From NCBI RefSeq assembly GCF_040529335.1, contig NZ_CP159534.1, forward strand, positions 6,944,001 through 7,008,000: a DNA stretch of 64,000 nt, given 5' to 3'. Origin of the DNA: Streptomyces sp. HUAS MG91. GTDB lineage: Bacteria; Actinomycetota; Actinomycetes; Streptomycetales; Streptomycetaceae. The translations under genes were made by a program, and so were the position numbers. The notes beneath the pieces are model-generated. The model had not been told where the DNA came from, made no database searches, and saw only the letters and a list, made by a program, of their open reading frames with translations. Positions 51,578-60,672 of this stretch are shown here, one piece after another. Every line of letters starts with the position of its first letter. The stretch's first letter is position 1.

Positions 51578-51870
51578 GGGGGAGTGTCCTTTCGTTGCTG
51601 CGATGGAGTCGGTCGAGCCGGTCCCGCGCCACCGGCGGATCCTCGCCGCCGTCGATGCCCCGGGTCCTCGGGCGCTTGCTCCGCCCCGGCACGATCCGAA
51701 GGAGTGGTCCTGGGCCGTGTCCGTGAAGTCCCGCCCGCCCCGCGACGCCTGGCCCGCGCGCTCGCCGCACCGGGCGCAAGGCCGAGTACATCCGGTACGA
51801 GACCTTGCACCCGGCACGCCGAGCGCACGCACCAGAAACCGCGGAGCCGTCCCGCGGGCGACGACAGGCC
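51578..51870 (-). other. Unusual 293-base gap between KS-beta and ACP genes
   Basis: In an operon where most genes overlap, this gap has no recognisable gene. It contains an imperfect hairpin at 51776-51808 (GCAAGG pairing with CCTTGC and an inner paired GTAC segment). An internal promoter or a relic of a lost gene are possible explanations. Confidence 0.6.
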
Positions 51871-53097
51871 CTAGTCGGCCGAGCGGACCACGACCGCGGA
51901 GTTGAAGCCGCCGTGGCCGCGGGCGAGCACCAGCGCGGAGCGCACCGGGGCGGTCCGCTCTTGGCCGACGACCAGGTCGAGGCCGTGCTCGGGGTCGGGG
52001 GTGACGCCGACGGACGGCGGGATCACCCCGTCGCGCATGGCGAGGAACGCGGCGGCCAGGTCGAGCGGAGCCGCCCCCGAGTACAGCCGCCCGGTCATCG
52101 TCTTGGGCGCCGTGACCGGCACCGCGCCGGGTCCGAACACGTCGTTGATCGCCGCGGCCTCGATCCGGTCCAGCTCGGGGACGGCGGCCGCGTCGGCGAA
52201 CACCACGTCGATCTCGTCCGGCGCGGCCCCGGCGTCGGCCAGCGCCAGGTCGATCGCCTTGCGCAGACCCGCGGGACGCCCGCTGCCCGGCCGGGGGTCG
52301 AGCGTGGAGCCGTACCCGGCGATCTCACCGTAGATGTGTCGCGCGCCCCGGGCCCGGGCCTGCTCCAGCTCCTCCAGGACGAGCAGGGCGCCGCCCTCGC
52401 CGGACACGTGGCCGTGCGCCCCGGCGTCGAAGGGCAGATAGGCCCGCTCCGGGTCGGTGCTGGTGCTCAGCCGCCCGCTCGCCATCTGGGCGACCCAGCC
52501 CCAGGGGCAGATCGAGGCGTCCACGGCACCCGACATCACGAGGCGGGTGCCCCGGCGGATCTGGCGCCGCGCCTGAGCGACCGCGTCGAGGCCGCCGGCC
52601 TGGTCGCTGACGACCACACCGCTCGGTCCCCGCATGCCGTTGCGGATGGAGATCTGGCCGCTGTTGACGGCGTAGAACCAGGCGAACGACTGGTACGCGC
52701 TGACGTACCGGCTCCCCTGACTCCACAGGGCCTGCAACTCCCGCTGGCCGAACTCGAAGCCGCCCGAGGAGCTGGCCGTGATCACGCCCATCTCGAACTC
52801 GGGCAGCTCCTCGGGGCGCACCGAGGCGTCCTCGAACGCCCAGTCCGCGGCCACGAGAGCGAGCTGCGTCATCCGGTCGGTCTGCGGCAGAAGCCGGCCC
52901 GGCAGATGCTCCTTGGCATCGAACTCCCCGATCTCCCCCGCCAGTTGGGCGGGGTACCGGTCGGGGACGAAGCGGGAGACGCGGCCGATGCCGCTCGTTC
53001 CCTTGCGGGTCGCCGTCCAGTACGCCTCCGCGCCCAGGCCGTTGGGGGCGACCACGCCCAGTCCGGTGACGGCGACCCGTACGCGGGACCCGCTCAC
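51871..53097 (-). CDS. Ketosynthase beta / chain-length factor
   Basis: 408 residues from the GTG at 53097, overlapping the KS-alpha stop as GTGA. The active-site cysteine is replaced by Q166 in [15 protein letters not shown], the signature of chain-length factors that decarboxylate malonyl-ACP. It pairs with the KS-alpha to set chain length, expected to be a decaketide in angucyclines. The longer open frame beyond the GTG lacks ketosynthase character. Confidence 0.95.
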   Translation of the reverse strand: MSGSRVRVAVTGLGVVAPNGLGAEAYWTATRKGTSGIGRVSRFVPDRYPAQLAGEIGEFDAKEHLPGRLLPQTDRMTQLALVAADWAFEDASVRPEELPEFEMGVITASSSGGFEFGQRELQALWSQGSRYVSAYQSFAWFYAVNSGQISIRNGMRGPSGVVVSDQAGGLDAVAQARRQIRRGTRLVMSGAVDASICPWGWVAQMASGRLSTSTDPERAYLPFDAGAHGHVSGEGGALLVLEELEQARARGARHIYGEIAGYGSTLDPRPGSGRPAGLRKAIDLALADAGAAPDEIDVVFADAAAVPELDRIEAAAINDVFGPGAVPVTAPKTMTGRLYSGAAPLDLAAAFLAMRDGVIPPSVGVTPDPEHGLDLVVGQERTAPVRSALVLARGHGGFNSAVVVRSAD

Positions 53098-54374
53098 GCC
53101 GGCCTCCGTTCGGGACGGGCGAGCACCATGGCGCTCTGGAAACCGCCGAAGCCGCTGCCCACGGAGAGCACGGCGTCGGTGCGCCAGTCCCGCGCGGTGA
53201 CCGGTACGTAGTCGAGGTCGCACTCGGGGTCGGGGGTGTGCAGGTTGGCGGTGGGCGGTACCACGTTGTTCTCCATCGCCAGGACGCTCGCCGCGATCTC
53301 GATCGAGCCGATCGCGCCCAGGGAGTGCCCCACCATCGACTTGATGGAGCTGACCGGCACGGCGTACGCGTGCGCGCCGAGGCCGCGCTTGAACGCGGCG
53401 GTCTCGTGCCGGTCGTTCTGCTTGGTGCCCGAACCGTGCGCGTTGACGTAGTCGACGGCCTCCGGAGCGAGCCGCGCTTCGTCCAGGGCGACCCGTATCG
53501 CCTCGGCCATCTCCCGTCCGTCAGGGCGCAGGCCCGTCATGTGGAAGGCGTTGCTGCGCGTGGCGTACCCGGCTATCTCCGCGTACACATGGGCGCCGCG
53601 CCGCCGGGCGCTGGCCAGCTCCTCCAGGACGAAGACCGCCGAACCCTCGCCGAGCACGAACCCGTTGCGCGTCCCGTCGAACGGGCGGGAGGCGTGCTCC
53701 GGGTCGTCGTTGCGCGAGGTGGTGGCCTTGATCGCGTCGAAGCAGGCCACGGTGATGGGCGAGATCGGGGCGTCCGCCGCGCCGGCCACCATGACGTCGG
53801 CCGACCCCTCACGGATCAGTTCGGCGGCGTAGCCCACGGCGTCGAGGCCCGAGGTGCAGCCGGTGGAGACCACCGTGCTGGGTCCCTCGGCGCCCACCGC
53901 CCAGGCCACCTCCGCCGCGAAGGAACTGGGCACCATGTAGTCGTAGAGGTGCGGGACCGCGTACGTGTGGTCGACCAGTTCGAGCCGTCCGCTGTCGCTG
54001 ACGGTCCGGTACTCCTCGTCGAGCCCCATCGTCGCGCCGACCGCGCTGCCGATGGTCACGCCGGTCCGGTGCGGGTCCAGGGCGGCGAACTCGAGTCCGC
54101 TGTCCGCCACCGCCTCGCGCGCGGTGACCACGGCGAACTGCGCCGCCCGGTCCATCCGCCGGATCTCCTGGGCGCCGAGGCCCATCAGTTCGGCGTCGAA
54201 GTCGACCTCGGCGGCGATCTGCGAGCGGAACGGCGCGGGGTCGAAGAAGCTGATGCGGCGGGTCGCGGTGCGCCCGTCGGCCAGCAGGCTCCAGAAGTCC
54301 TTGGCGCCGACGCCGCCCGGCGCGGTGACGCCGACACCGGTGATCACGACCCGCCTGCCCTCCGGGCCGCTCAC
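53094..54374 (-). CDS. Ketosynthase alpha, minimal polyketide synthase
   Basis: 426 residues. Catalytic C173 is in [15 protein letters not shown]313 in [11 protein letters not shown], and K345/H350 in [15 protein letters not shown]. It condenses malonyl units on the ACP. The order cyclase, KS-alpha, KS-beta, ACP, ketoreductase, aromatase is the classical angucycline order (urdF-A-B-C-D-L). The ATG at 54374 overlaps the cyclase stop as ATGA. Confidence 0.97.
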   Translation of the reverse strand: MSGPEGRRVVITGVGVTAPGGVGAKDFWSLLADGRTATRRISFFDPAPFRSQIAAEVDFDAELMGLGAQEIRRMDRAAQFAVVTAREAVADSGLEFAALDPHRTGVTIGSAVGATMGLDEEYRTVSDSGRLELVDHTYAVPHLYDYMVPSSFAAEVAWAVGAEGPSTVVSTGCTSGLDAVGYAAELIREGSADVMVAGAADAPISPITVACFDAIKATTSRNDDPEHASRPFDGTRNGFVLGEGSAVFVLEELASARRRGAHVYAEIAGYATRSNAFHMTGLRPDGREMAEAIRVALDEARLAPEAVDYVNAHGSGTKQNDRHETAAFKRGLGAHAYAVPVSSIKSMVGHSLGAIGSIEIAASVLAMENNVVPPTANLHTPDPECDLDYVPVTARDWRTDAVLSVGSGFGGFQSAMVLARPERRPA

Positions 54375-54697
54375 CGGGCGGTCCAGTGGTAGAAGCGCTG
54401 CGCCATGGCGTCGGCGGGGGAGCGCCAGGTGGCGGGGTCGTAGGCGGTGATGAACGGCTTGAGGTCGTCGCTGATGCCGACGAACCGCGGGTCCGTCCTG
54501 GCCGCCTCTATCCGCTCGCCGCCGTCCTCGGAGTCGAAGTCCTGGAGGTGGAAGTAGAGGCCGCGGTAGGCGAAGAGCTGCCGGCGCCGCGTGCCCATCA
54601 GGTGCGGCATGTCCGTGCCGTCGAACTCGCCGAAGAGGCGAGCGACGTCGGCGGCCGAATGCGATTCCATCCGGGCCACGATCAGTGTGCTGTGCAT
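54371..54697 (-). CDS. Polyketide cyclase, TcmI/UrdF type
   Basis: 108 residues of the ferredoxin-like-fold cyclase family (TcmI/JadI/LanF). [20 protein letters not shown] and [20 protein letters not shown] are the family segments. It should close the last rings to give the angular benz[a]anthracene. It lies 13 bases after the first oxygenase and overlaps KS-alpha, so all are translated together. Confidence 0.93.
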   Translation of the reverse strand: MHSTLIVARMESHSAADVARLFGEFDGTDMPHLMGTRRRQLFAYRGLYFHLQDFDSEDGGERIEAARTDPRFVGISDDLKPFITAYDPATWRSPADAMAQRFYHWTAR

Positions 54698-54710
54698 ACG
54701 TCTCTCCTTG

Positions 54711-56198
54711 TCAGGCCTGCTGGATCTTGGACGGACCGAACCAGCGCTCCAGTGCCATGGGCAGATCGTGGTGGCTGCCCGGCGCGGCCCAGGCCACGTG
54801 ACCGTCCGGGCGGACCAGCACCGCCGACGTGCCCGAGAGCGGGCTGTCGGCCAGGACGCCGTGGGGCTCCGCGGTGACGATGTCCACGCGGTCCGACCAT
54901 CCGGCCGCGCGCTCGCGCAGGACGGCGTTGTCCTCCAGGTCGAGCAGCACGCCCCGCCCCGCGCGCAGCAGTTCGGTGCTGTTGGTCTTGCGCCGGTCGC
55001 CGACCAGCTCCAGCTGCGGCATCCGCAGCCCCAGCAGGGGATGGCGGCCGGGACCGACGTCGTAGCGGATCTCCAGGCCGCTCACCATGCCGGCGAGATG
55101 GCGGCTGACCTCCTCGTACCGGATCAGCTCCGCCAGTACGTCGCGCAGCGGCTGGACCTCGTCGCCGCTGAGGAAGAGCAGGCCCTGCGCCCTGGTGTTC
55201 ATCATCAGCCGCTCGCCCACCGCGTGCCGTTCGCCGTGGTAGGTGTCGAGCAGCGTCTCGGGCGCGGTGCCGCGGACCACGGCGGCCAGCTTCCAGCCGA
55301 GGTTCAGGGCGTCCTGGATGCCGGTGTTCATGCCCTGGCCGCCCGCCGGAAGGTGGATGTGCGCGGCGTCCCCGGCCAGCAGCACCCGGCCGCGCCGGTA
55401 CTCGGTGGCGAGCCGGGTCGCGTCGCCGAACGCGCTGACCCACTCGTGCTCGGCGTGCGAGATGTCGGTGCCGGTGATCCGCTGCCAGGCCGCGGCCACC
55501 TCCGCGTACGCGGGCGGCTCGGTGCGCCGGCGCGCGGGCGCACCGCGTTCGCAGACGATGATGCGCGTGACCCCGCGGTCGCCGAGCGGGCCGCTCATGA
55601 CCATGCCGCCCGAGTACGTCTCGCCGATCAGCCGCGGTTTCAGGTCGACGCCCTTGATGTCCGCCAGGAACATCTCCATGGTCGCCGCGGTGCCGGGGAA
55701 GTCGAAGCCGGCGGCCTTGCGCACGGTGCTGCGGCCGCCGTCGCACCCCACGAGGTACGAGGCCGTCAGCCGCGCCTCCTCGCCGTCGGGGCCGCGCACC
55801 TCGGCCTCGACGTGGTCGCCGTGATCGCGCAGGGTGATCAGCTCGTGGCCGCGCCGCAGGTCCACGCCCAGCTCGCGGGCCCAGCCCTCGAGCATCGTCT
55901 CGGTGTCCGACTGCGGCACGGTCTTGGCCGCCTGGTGGATGCTGTCGAGGACGCCGAAGTCCACCGGCAGCCCGCCGAAGTGGCCGGCGTTGCCGGTGCC
56001 CATGTCGCCGAAGCGGTGCAGCAGCCCGCGCTGGTCGAAGACCTCCATCGTCCGGGTCGTGAAGCCCAGGCCGCGGGACTCGCCGGTGCGCTCCCGGAGC
56101 CGGTCCAGCACGATGACGTCGACTCCCGCGAGCCGTAGCTCCCCGGCGAGCATGAGTCCGGTGGGACCCGCGCCGGCGACGATGACGGAAGCGTCCAT
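54711..56198 (-). CDS. FAD-dependent aromatic hydroxylase, UrdE/PgaE/LanE type
   Basis: 495 residues from the ATG at 56198, with GGAGG upstream; an earlier in-frame ATG adds 21 residues without family character. FAD-binding motifs are VIVAGAGPTGLMLAGEL, YLVGCDGGRSTVRKAAG and VLLAGDAAHIHLPAGGQGMN. Unlike the fusion oxygenase, it keeps the C-terminal thioredoxin-like domain (about residues 400-495). UrdE/PgaE relatives hydroxylate C-12 of the prejadomycin-type intermediate. It is the first gene of the main biosynthetic operon. Confidence 0.92.
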   Translation of the reverse strand: MDASVIVAGAGPTGLMLAGELRLAGVDVIVLDRLRERTGESRGLGFTTRTMEVFDQRGLLHRFGDMGTGNAGHFGGLPVDFGVLDSIHQAAKTVPQSDTETMLEGWARELGVDLRRGHELITLRDHGDHVEAEVRGPDGEEARLTASYLVGCDGGRSTVRKAAGFDFPGTAATMEMFLADIKGVDLKPRLIGETYSGGMVMSGPLGDRGVTRIIVCERGAPARRRTEPPAYAEVAAAWQRITGTDISHAEHEWVSAFGDATRLATEYRRGRVLLAGDAAHIHLPAGGQGMNTGIQDALNLGWKLAAVVRGTAPETLLDTYHGERHAVGERLMMNTRAQGLLFLSGDEVQPLRDVLAELIRYEEVSRHLAGMVSGLEIRYDVGPGRHPLLGLRMPQLELVGDRRKTNSTELLRAGRGVLLDLEDNAVLRERAAGWSDRVDIVTAEPHGVLADSPLSGTSAVLVRPDGHVAWAAPGSHHDLPMALERWFGPSKIQQA

Positions 56199-56440
56199 GG
56201 ATGTGTCCTCCGGGGCGTCAAAAGGGTCGGAATGACGAAGCGGCACACCGGAATGGGACATCGGTGCGCCGCTTGATGCTTTTCCGCGATGACGTGCGTG
56301 CCGGGTGAAGCGGCACAGTTCTGCGGAAGCTAATGAGAAGCTTCTTCGGAATCCCGGCGGATGTCAATACCCGTATTCCAGTACAAGGACATGCTTGAGT
56401 CAGAAACTTGTTAAATCGAATTTTCGTGAGCGACGAAAAA
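56199..56440 (-). promoter_or_regulatory. Probable main promoter and leader of the biosynthetic operon
   Basis: This AT-richer gap lies upstream of the first biosynthetic gene. A leader hairpin of 13 pairs with one mismatch (56238-56250 with 56262-56274) starts 40 bases before the ATG. Further upstream the minus strand has AAGCTTCTCATTAGCTTCC, where AGCTTC recurs at 11-base spacing, as expected for OmpR-type activators. No promoter hexamers were assigned. Confidence 0.5.
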
Positions 56441-56478
56441 ACGGCTCCACCAGGGCGGGTTCACCCTGGTGGAGCCGT
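56441..56478 (-). terminator. Rho-independent terminator of the zinc-ribbon/HTH gene
   Basis: Perfect 15-base stem (56441-56455 with 56464-56478) with an 8-base loop; the arm is ACGGCTCCACCAGGG. On the minus strand the stem is followed by T residues (56440-56435). It lies 26 bases past the stop at 56505 and separates that gene from the biosynthetic promoter. Confidence 0.9.
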
Positions 56479-56504
56479 TGTCGCGAAGGCCGACGCCGTG
56501 TCGG

Positions 56505-57365
56505 TCAGGCGCGGGTCGCGGACGACGCGTGGACGTCCTGCTCGTGGTAGTAGGTCCGGCCGTTGACGGCGCGGCGGCGCCACCGGTCCTCGCTGGCGCG
56601 CCGGTAGACGCTGCCCGGCGCGACGCCCCACAGCGCGGCGATGTCCCGGGCGCTCATCCAGCGCACCGCCGGCTCCGTGTGCTCCGGGCCGGGCCGGCCC
56701 TCGCGCCGCATCCACTCCTGCCCGGACCAGCGGTGCGCGGGCTCCGAGTCGCAGCAGACCTCCACCGCGGGCCCGGTGCCGCCGGGCCGGACGGCCGCCG
56801 TGAGCGTGCCGGCGCAGCCCGGCACGACACAGTCGCCGACCGGGATCCGGCGCCGCGGAGCGGGGTCGATGACCCGGCGGGCCCGGCGCACACACCGCGC
56901 CACCTCGACGGACAGCTCGCCGGCGGCCCGGTGCGCGTGCAGCCAGGCGGAGTGCGTCAGCAGGAAGTCGGCGATCTGGGCCGGGGTGTCCCGCGGGGCG
57001 CCGAGGCGCCTCTCCTCGGCCACCAGCGCGGCCCACGACCGCAGGGTCCCGGTGATCTCCGAACGGGCTTCGGCGGCGGCCGTGTTGAAGGGCAGTCCCG
57101 GCACGGAGGCGCCGCCGGACGTCCGGTCGCGCGGGCGGTCGGCGCCGGTCAGCAACTGCCCGCACTCCTCGTGCAGGCGCGGCAGCCGCCGCAGGTCGTG
57201 GGTGAGCCGGAGCCGGCAGTTCGGGCAGAGCCGGCTTCCGGCGACGGCCAGCTCCGGGGTGCGTCCCGCGGCGACGCTGCGCAGGCAGGCGGCGCCCTCG
57301 CACTCCGTCGGTCCGATGGTCGTCGTACGGTCGGTATCCGTGTTGTCCTTGAATCCGTGCGTCAT
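56505..57365 (-). CDS. Putative zinc-ribbon/HTH regulator, possibly OvmZ-like
   Basis: 286 residues from the ATG at 57365 (a GTG at 57374 is also in frame). The N-terminus has cysteines in ECEGAACLRS and LCPNCRLRL, a likely zinc ribbon; a second cluster is GDCVVPGCAG with EVCCDSEPAH. The C-terminus (about 235-286) reads MSARDIAALWGVAPGSVYRR then GRTYYHEQDV, a MerR/excisionase-type winged helix. I recall similar proteins annotated OvmZ, after the oviedomycin cluster, with unknown mechanism. It stands alone between two terminators next to the main biosynthetic promoter, so a regulatory role is plausible. Confidence 0.68.
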   Translation of the reverse strand: MTHGFKDNTDTDRTTTIGPTECEGAACLRSVAAGRTPELAVAGSRLCPNCRLRLTHDLRRLPRLHEECGQLLTGADRPRDRTSGGASVPGLPFNTAAAEARSEITGTLRSWAALVAEERRLGAPRDTPAQIADFLLTHSAWLHAHRAAGELSVEVARCVRRARRVIDPAPRRRIPVGDCVVPGCAGTLTAAVRPGGTGPAVEVCCDSEPAHRWSGQEWMRREGRPGPEHTEPAVRWMSARDIAALWGVAPGSVYRRASEDRWRRRAVNGRTYYHEQDVHASSATRA

Positions 57366-57423
57366 TTCCCCCACCGCTTCTCAGTGCGGCGAATCTATTT
57401 CCTGGATTCAACGACGGACAAGG

Positions 57424-57462
57424 GAAGGCCCGCTACATGTAATTTCTCTGTAGCGGGCCTTC
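57424..57462 (-). terminator. Terminator after the right-edge TetR gene
   Basis: GAAGGCCCGCTACA (57424-57437) pairs perfectly with 57449-57462 around an 11-base AT-rich loop. It starts 34 bases past the TetR stop and 59 bases before the start of the zinc-ribbon/HTH gene. Confidence 0.8.
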
Positions 57463-57495
57463 GATTATCTGAACCGGCCTGTCCTGGTGATGTCC

Positions 57496-58233
57496 TCAGA
57501 TCGCCAGGCGCGCCGCGATGCCGTCGAGGACGGCGTCCAGGCCGGCCTCGAACTGCCACTGCGGGTCGTCCTTGCGCTGGGCCTCGGTGATGTAGCGCGC
57601 GTACATCGGGTACCGGCCGGTGGTCATGAGCCAGGCCATCTGCGAGGCCAGCCCGGCGCGGGCCTCCTCGCGGTTGGACCAGCCGCGCACGCGCAGCATC
57701 TGCGTCAGTCCGATCTCCGAGTCCACCGCGCCGTGCACATAGGAGATGAGGGTGTTGTAGACCGCCATGGTGTCGTCGGCGTCGAGGCCGAGGCCGTCGA
57801 GCGCGGCCAGTCCGGCCTCGGTCACGGCCAACTGGTTCGGGGTCGGCGCGCACCAGGTCGCCCGCGTCACCCACGAGTGCCGCAGCAGGACCTCCCTTAT
57901 GCGCAGGGCGACCGACCGCAGGCTCGTGCGCCAGTCATCCTTGCTGTCGGGCAGCTCCAGCTCCGCGTAGACGAAGTCCACCATCAGCTCGAGGAGTTCG
58001 TCCTTGCCGGTGACGTAGCGGTACGCGGCCATGGGGGCGACGCCGAGCTCGGTGGCGAGGCGGCGCATGGTGACCGCGTCGAGTCCCTCCGCGTCCGCGA
58101 TGGCGACGGCGGTCTTCGCGATCCGCAGGGGGGCCAGGACGGTGCGAGGGGTGGGCGCCGGTCGTTCGAGACGCTCCCACACGGAGACGCGGTCCTTGCC
58201 CTCGCTCGCTGCTTGTCTCTCCCGGGCGGTCAT
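57496..58233 (-). CDS. TetR family regulator at the cluster's right edge, LanK-like
   Basis: 245 residues. The DNA-binding domain is IAKTAVAIADAEGLDAVTM followed by RRLATELGVAPMAAYRYVTG; helix 3 has the PMAAYRYV pattern common in drug-responsive TetR proteins with the TetR_C tetracycline-type domain. In the landomycin cluster LanK represses an exporter and is released by landomycins. Here the gene diverges from a flavin reductase and a 14-TM exporter, with palindromes between, suggesting the same feedback logic. The ATG at 58233 begins the protein. Confidence 0.9.
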   Translation of the reverse strand: MTARERQAASEGKDRVSVWERLERPAPTPRTVLAPLRIAKTAVAIADAEGLDAVTMRRLATELGVAPMAAYRYVTGKDELLELMVDFVYAELELPDSKDDWRTSLRSVALRIREVLLRHSWVTRATWCAPTPNQLAVTEAGLAALDGLGLDADDTMAVYNTLISYVHGAVDSEIGLTQMLRVRGWSNREEARAGLASQMAWLMTTGRYPMYARYITEAQRKDDPQWQFEAGLDAVLDGIAARLAI

Positions 58234-58264
58234 CGCTTCGGTTCCTTCCGACGGACAGTGCTGC

Positions 58265-58312
58265 GTACATTGTATCAGGAGTAGACAACGTACACGACGG
58301 TGTGTACGTTGT
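58265..58312. promoter_or_regulatory. Operator palindromes in the TetR/flavin-reductase promoter
   Basis: ACAACGTACAC (58285-58295) and GTGTACGTTGT (58302-58312) are perfect 11-base arms with a 6-base spacer. A third related half-site, GTACATTGTATCA (58265-58277), is nearby, and GCGTACACAAC follows at 58327. The site is 52-81 bases upstream of the TetR start, well placed to repress both divergent promoters. Confidence 0.75.
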
Positions 58313-58350
58313 ACGAGAAAGATACGGCGTACACAACCGAGGAGCCCCCC

Positions 58351-58950
58351 ATGGCCGACGCGACTGACGACACCCTCCGCATCGCGGTGCTCATCGGCAG
58401 TACCCGGGACGGGCGGTTCGGCCCGGTCGTCGCGGACTGGATCGCCGGACACATCGCCGAGCGCGAGGACATGGAGGCCGACCTGATCGACCTGGTCGAC
58501 ACGCCCCTGCCCACCGTCCTCCCGGCGTTCGGCCGGCCGCCCAGCGACGAGGTCGTGTCCCTGCTCGGCGCGGTCACCCCGCGGCTGGCCGGTGCCGACG
58601 CCTTCGTGATCGTCACCCCCGAGTACAACCACAGCTTCCCCGCGTCCCTGAAGAACGCCATCGACTGGCACAACGAGCAGTGGCACGCCAAGCCGGTCGG
58701 CTTCGTCTCCTACGGCGGGATCGCCGGCGGCCTGCGCGCCGTCGAACAGCTCCGTGTCGTCCTCGCGGAGCTGCACGCGGTCACGATCCGCAACACCGTC
58801 AGCTTCCACAACTACGGCGAGGTCTTCGGCGCCGACGGCAAGCCGAGCGACCCCGCGAGCGACGTCGCGGCCAAGGCCATGCTCGACCAGCTCACCTGGT
58901 GGGGGCAGGCCCTTCGCACGGCACGGCAGGCCCGCCCGTACGCCGTCTGA
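58351..58950 (+). CDS. NADPH-dependent FMN reductase
   Basis: 199 residues of the flavodoxin-like flavin reductase family. IAVLIGSTRDGRFGPVVADW binds the FMN phosphate, and IVTPEYNHSFPASLKNAIDW is the PEYN signature. It reduces FMN or quinones with NAD(P)H and could supply reduced flavin or detoxify the quinone product. GAGGAG precedes the ATG at 58351. It is the first gene of a unit that continues with the exporter. Confidence 0.92.
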   Translation: MADATDDTLRIAVLIGSTRDGRFGPVVADWIAGHIAEREDMEADLIDLVDTPLPTVLPAFGRPPSDEVVSLLGAVTPRLAGADAFVIVTPEYNHSFPASLKNAIDWHNEQWHAKPVGFVSYGGIAGGLRAVEQLRVVLAELHAVTIRNTVSFHNYGEVFGADGKPSDPASDVAAKAMLDQLTWWGQALRTARQARPYAV

Positions 58951-58980
58951 CATCCCTCCACTCGTGCCCTGGGGGCAGCG

Positions 58981-60567
58981 ATGAACGACCCCGCAACCGA
59001 CACTCCCACGCCCGACCGGCCGGGCCTGCCCCGCCTCGGCGTCTTCGGGCTGATGCTCAGCATCTTCCTGGCGACGCTCGACGGACAGCTCGTCAGTACG
59101 GCGCTCCCCACGATCGTCGGCGACCTCGGCGGCCTCGAACACTTCTCCTGGGCGGTGACCGCCTACCTGCTCACCATGGCCGCGTCCACCCCCGTCTGGG
59201 GCAAGCTCGGGGACCTGTACGGGCGTAAGGGCGCCTGCCTGAGCTCCGTGACGCTGTTCCTGGTCGGCACGGTCCTGTGCGGCCTGGCGCAGAGCATGGG
59301 GCAACTCATCGCCTTCCGCGGTCTCCAGGGCCTCGGCGCGGGCGGCCTGATGGTCGGCGCGCTCTCGGTCATCGGCGTGGTGGTGCCCGCGCGGGACCGC
59401 GGCCGCATCCAGTCGATGGTGGGCGTCATGATGCCGGTCGCCTTCGTCGGCGGCCCCCTGCTCGGCGGTTTCATCACCGACTACATGAGCTGGCGCTGGG
59501 CCTTCTACGTCAACGTGCCCGTCGGCGTGGTCGCGCTGCTGGCGATCACCCGGGGCGTCCGGCTGCCCCCGGCCCGTGTCACGGGCCGCATCGACTGGCT
59601 CGGCACGGCCCTGCTCACCACCGGCATCCTGGCCCTCACCCTGCTGGCCGGCTGGGCGGGCACCACCTACGCCTGGACCTCCTGGCAGATCGCCGTGCTC
59701 GCCGTGGTCGTGGTGCTCGCCCTGGCCTGGTTCGTACGCGTGGAACTGCGCGCCGCAGAACCGGTCACGCCGCCCAGGCTGTTCGCCCGCCGGGACTTCA
59801 CCCTCGCCCAGATCCTCAGCTTCCTGGCCGGCGCCGTCCTCTTCTCCGTCGTCAACTACCTGCCGCAGTACATGCAGTTCGTCCAGGGTTCGTCGTCCAC
59901 GGCCAGTGGCCTGCTCATCCTGCCGCTCATGTTCGGCATGCTGACGGCCCAGTTGACCACCGGGCGGCTGATGGACCGCGGCGGCATGGACCGCGTCGTG
60001 GCGCTCGCCGGCGGCGGCACCGCCCTCGCCGGCGCGCTGCTCCTCCTCCTGCTCGGCACCGACACCCCGCTCGCCGCGGCCTCCGCGTACACCCTGGTCA
60101 TCGGGGTGGGGATCGGCGCGCTGATCCAGGCCACCATGGTCGCCACCATGAACAACGCGTACCCGCGGGACATGGGCGCGGCCACCGGCACGGTCACCCT
60201 GGTGCGCACCATCGGCGGCTCCCTCGGCGTCGCCCTGCTCGGTGCCTTGCAGAGCAGCCGCATGAGCGAGGTGCTGACCGAGCGGCTCGGCTCCGCCGCG
60301 CAGCAACGGCTCACCGCGGGCGGCGCGCTGACCCCGGCGCAGCTGAAGGACATGACGACCGCCACGCGCGACGCGGTCAAGGACGCCGTCAGCAGCGGGC
60401 TGCACGGGGTGCTCCTGGGCGCGGCAGTCGTCTCCGCGCTCGCGTTCGGCACGGCGTGGTTCGTCCGCGCGACGCCGCCCCTGATCCCGGCCCCCGCGGG
60501 ACCGCCGGACGCCGGGACCGAAGCCGAGGCCGGGAAGGACTCCGCCCGGGCCTCTTCGGGGGACTGA
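58981..60567 (+). CDS. DHA2-family MFS multidrug exporter, 14 membrane segments
   Basis: 528 residues with about 14 hydrophobic segments. FLATLDGQLVSTALPTIVGD in helix 1 and GKLGDLYGRKGACLSSV between helices 2 and 3 are DHA2 signatures. RFFGLQGLGAGGLM-type and RTIGGSLGVALLGALQSS motifs are also seen in adapted form. The C-terminal 30 residues are hydrophilic. The gene is 30 bases after the flavin reductase and probably controlled by the divergent TetR. It is a strong candidate for self-resistance by export. Confidence 0.92.
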   Translation: MNDPATDTPTPDRPGLPRLGVFGLMLSIFLATLDGQLVSTALPTIVGDLGGLEHFSWAVTAYLLTMAASTPVWGKLGDLYGRKGACLSSVTLFLVGTVLCGLAQSMGQLIAFRGLQGLGAGGLMVGALSVIGVVVPARDRGRIQSMVGVMMPVAFVGGPLLGGFITDYMSWRWAFYVNVPVGVVALLAITRGVRLPPARVTGRIDWLGTALLTTGILALTLLAGWAGTTYAWTSWQIAVLAVVVVLALAWFVRVELRAAEPVTPPRLFARRDFTLAQILSFLAGAVLFSVVNYLPQYMQFVQGSSSTASGLLILPLMFGMLTAQLTTGRLMDRGGMDRVVALAGGGTALAGALLLLLLGTDTPLAAASAYTLVIGVGIGALIQATMVATMNNAYPRDMGAATGTVTLVRTIGGSLGVALLGALQSSRMSEVLTERLGSAAQQRLTAGGALTPAQLKDMTTATRDAVKDAVSSGLHGVLLGAAVVSALAFGTAWFVRATPPLIPAPAGPPDAGTEAEAGKDSARASSGD

Positions 60568-60672
60568 GCGCGGCCCCGCTCCGCCTCGCCTCCCCTTCCC
60601 ACCCAAGCAGCCGGGCGCACGGAAACATCCCCCGTCGCCGTGCGGCCGGCCCCTATCCGAAGGCGAACACCG

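Noticed and set aside
47421..51791. A single reading frame open for 1456 codons on the minus strand
   Set aside because: Only the part from the GTG at 49415 shows protein-family character. The rest crosses the aromatase, ketoreductase and ACP genes in the wrong frame and is open only because of high GC.
51308..51832. A 174-residue version of the ACP
   Set aside because: The extra 85 N-terminal residues do not resemble any carrier protein, and the ATG at 51577 gives the standard 89-residue ACP.
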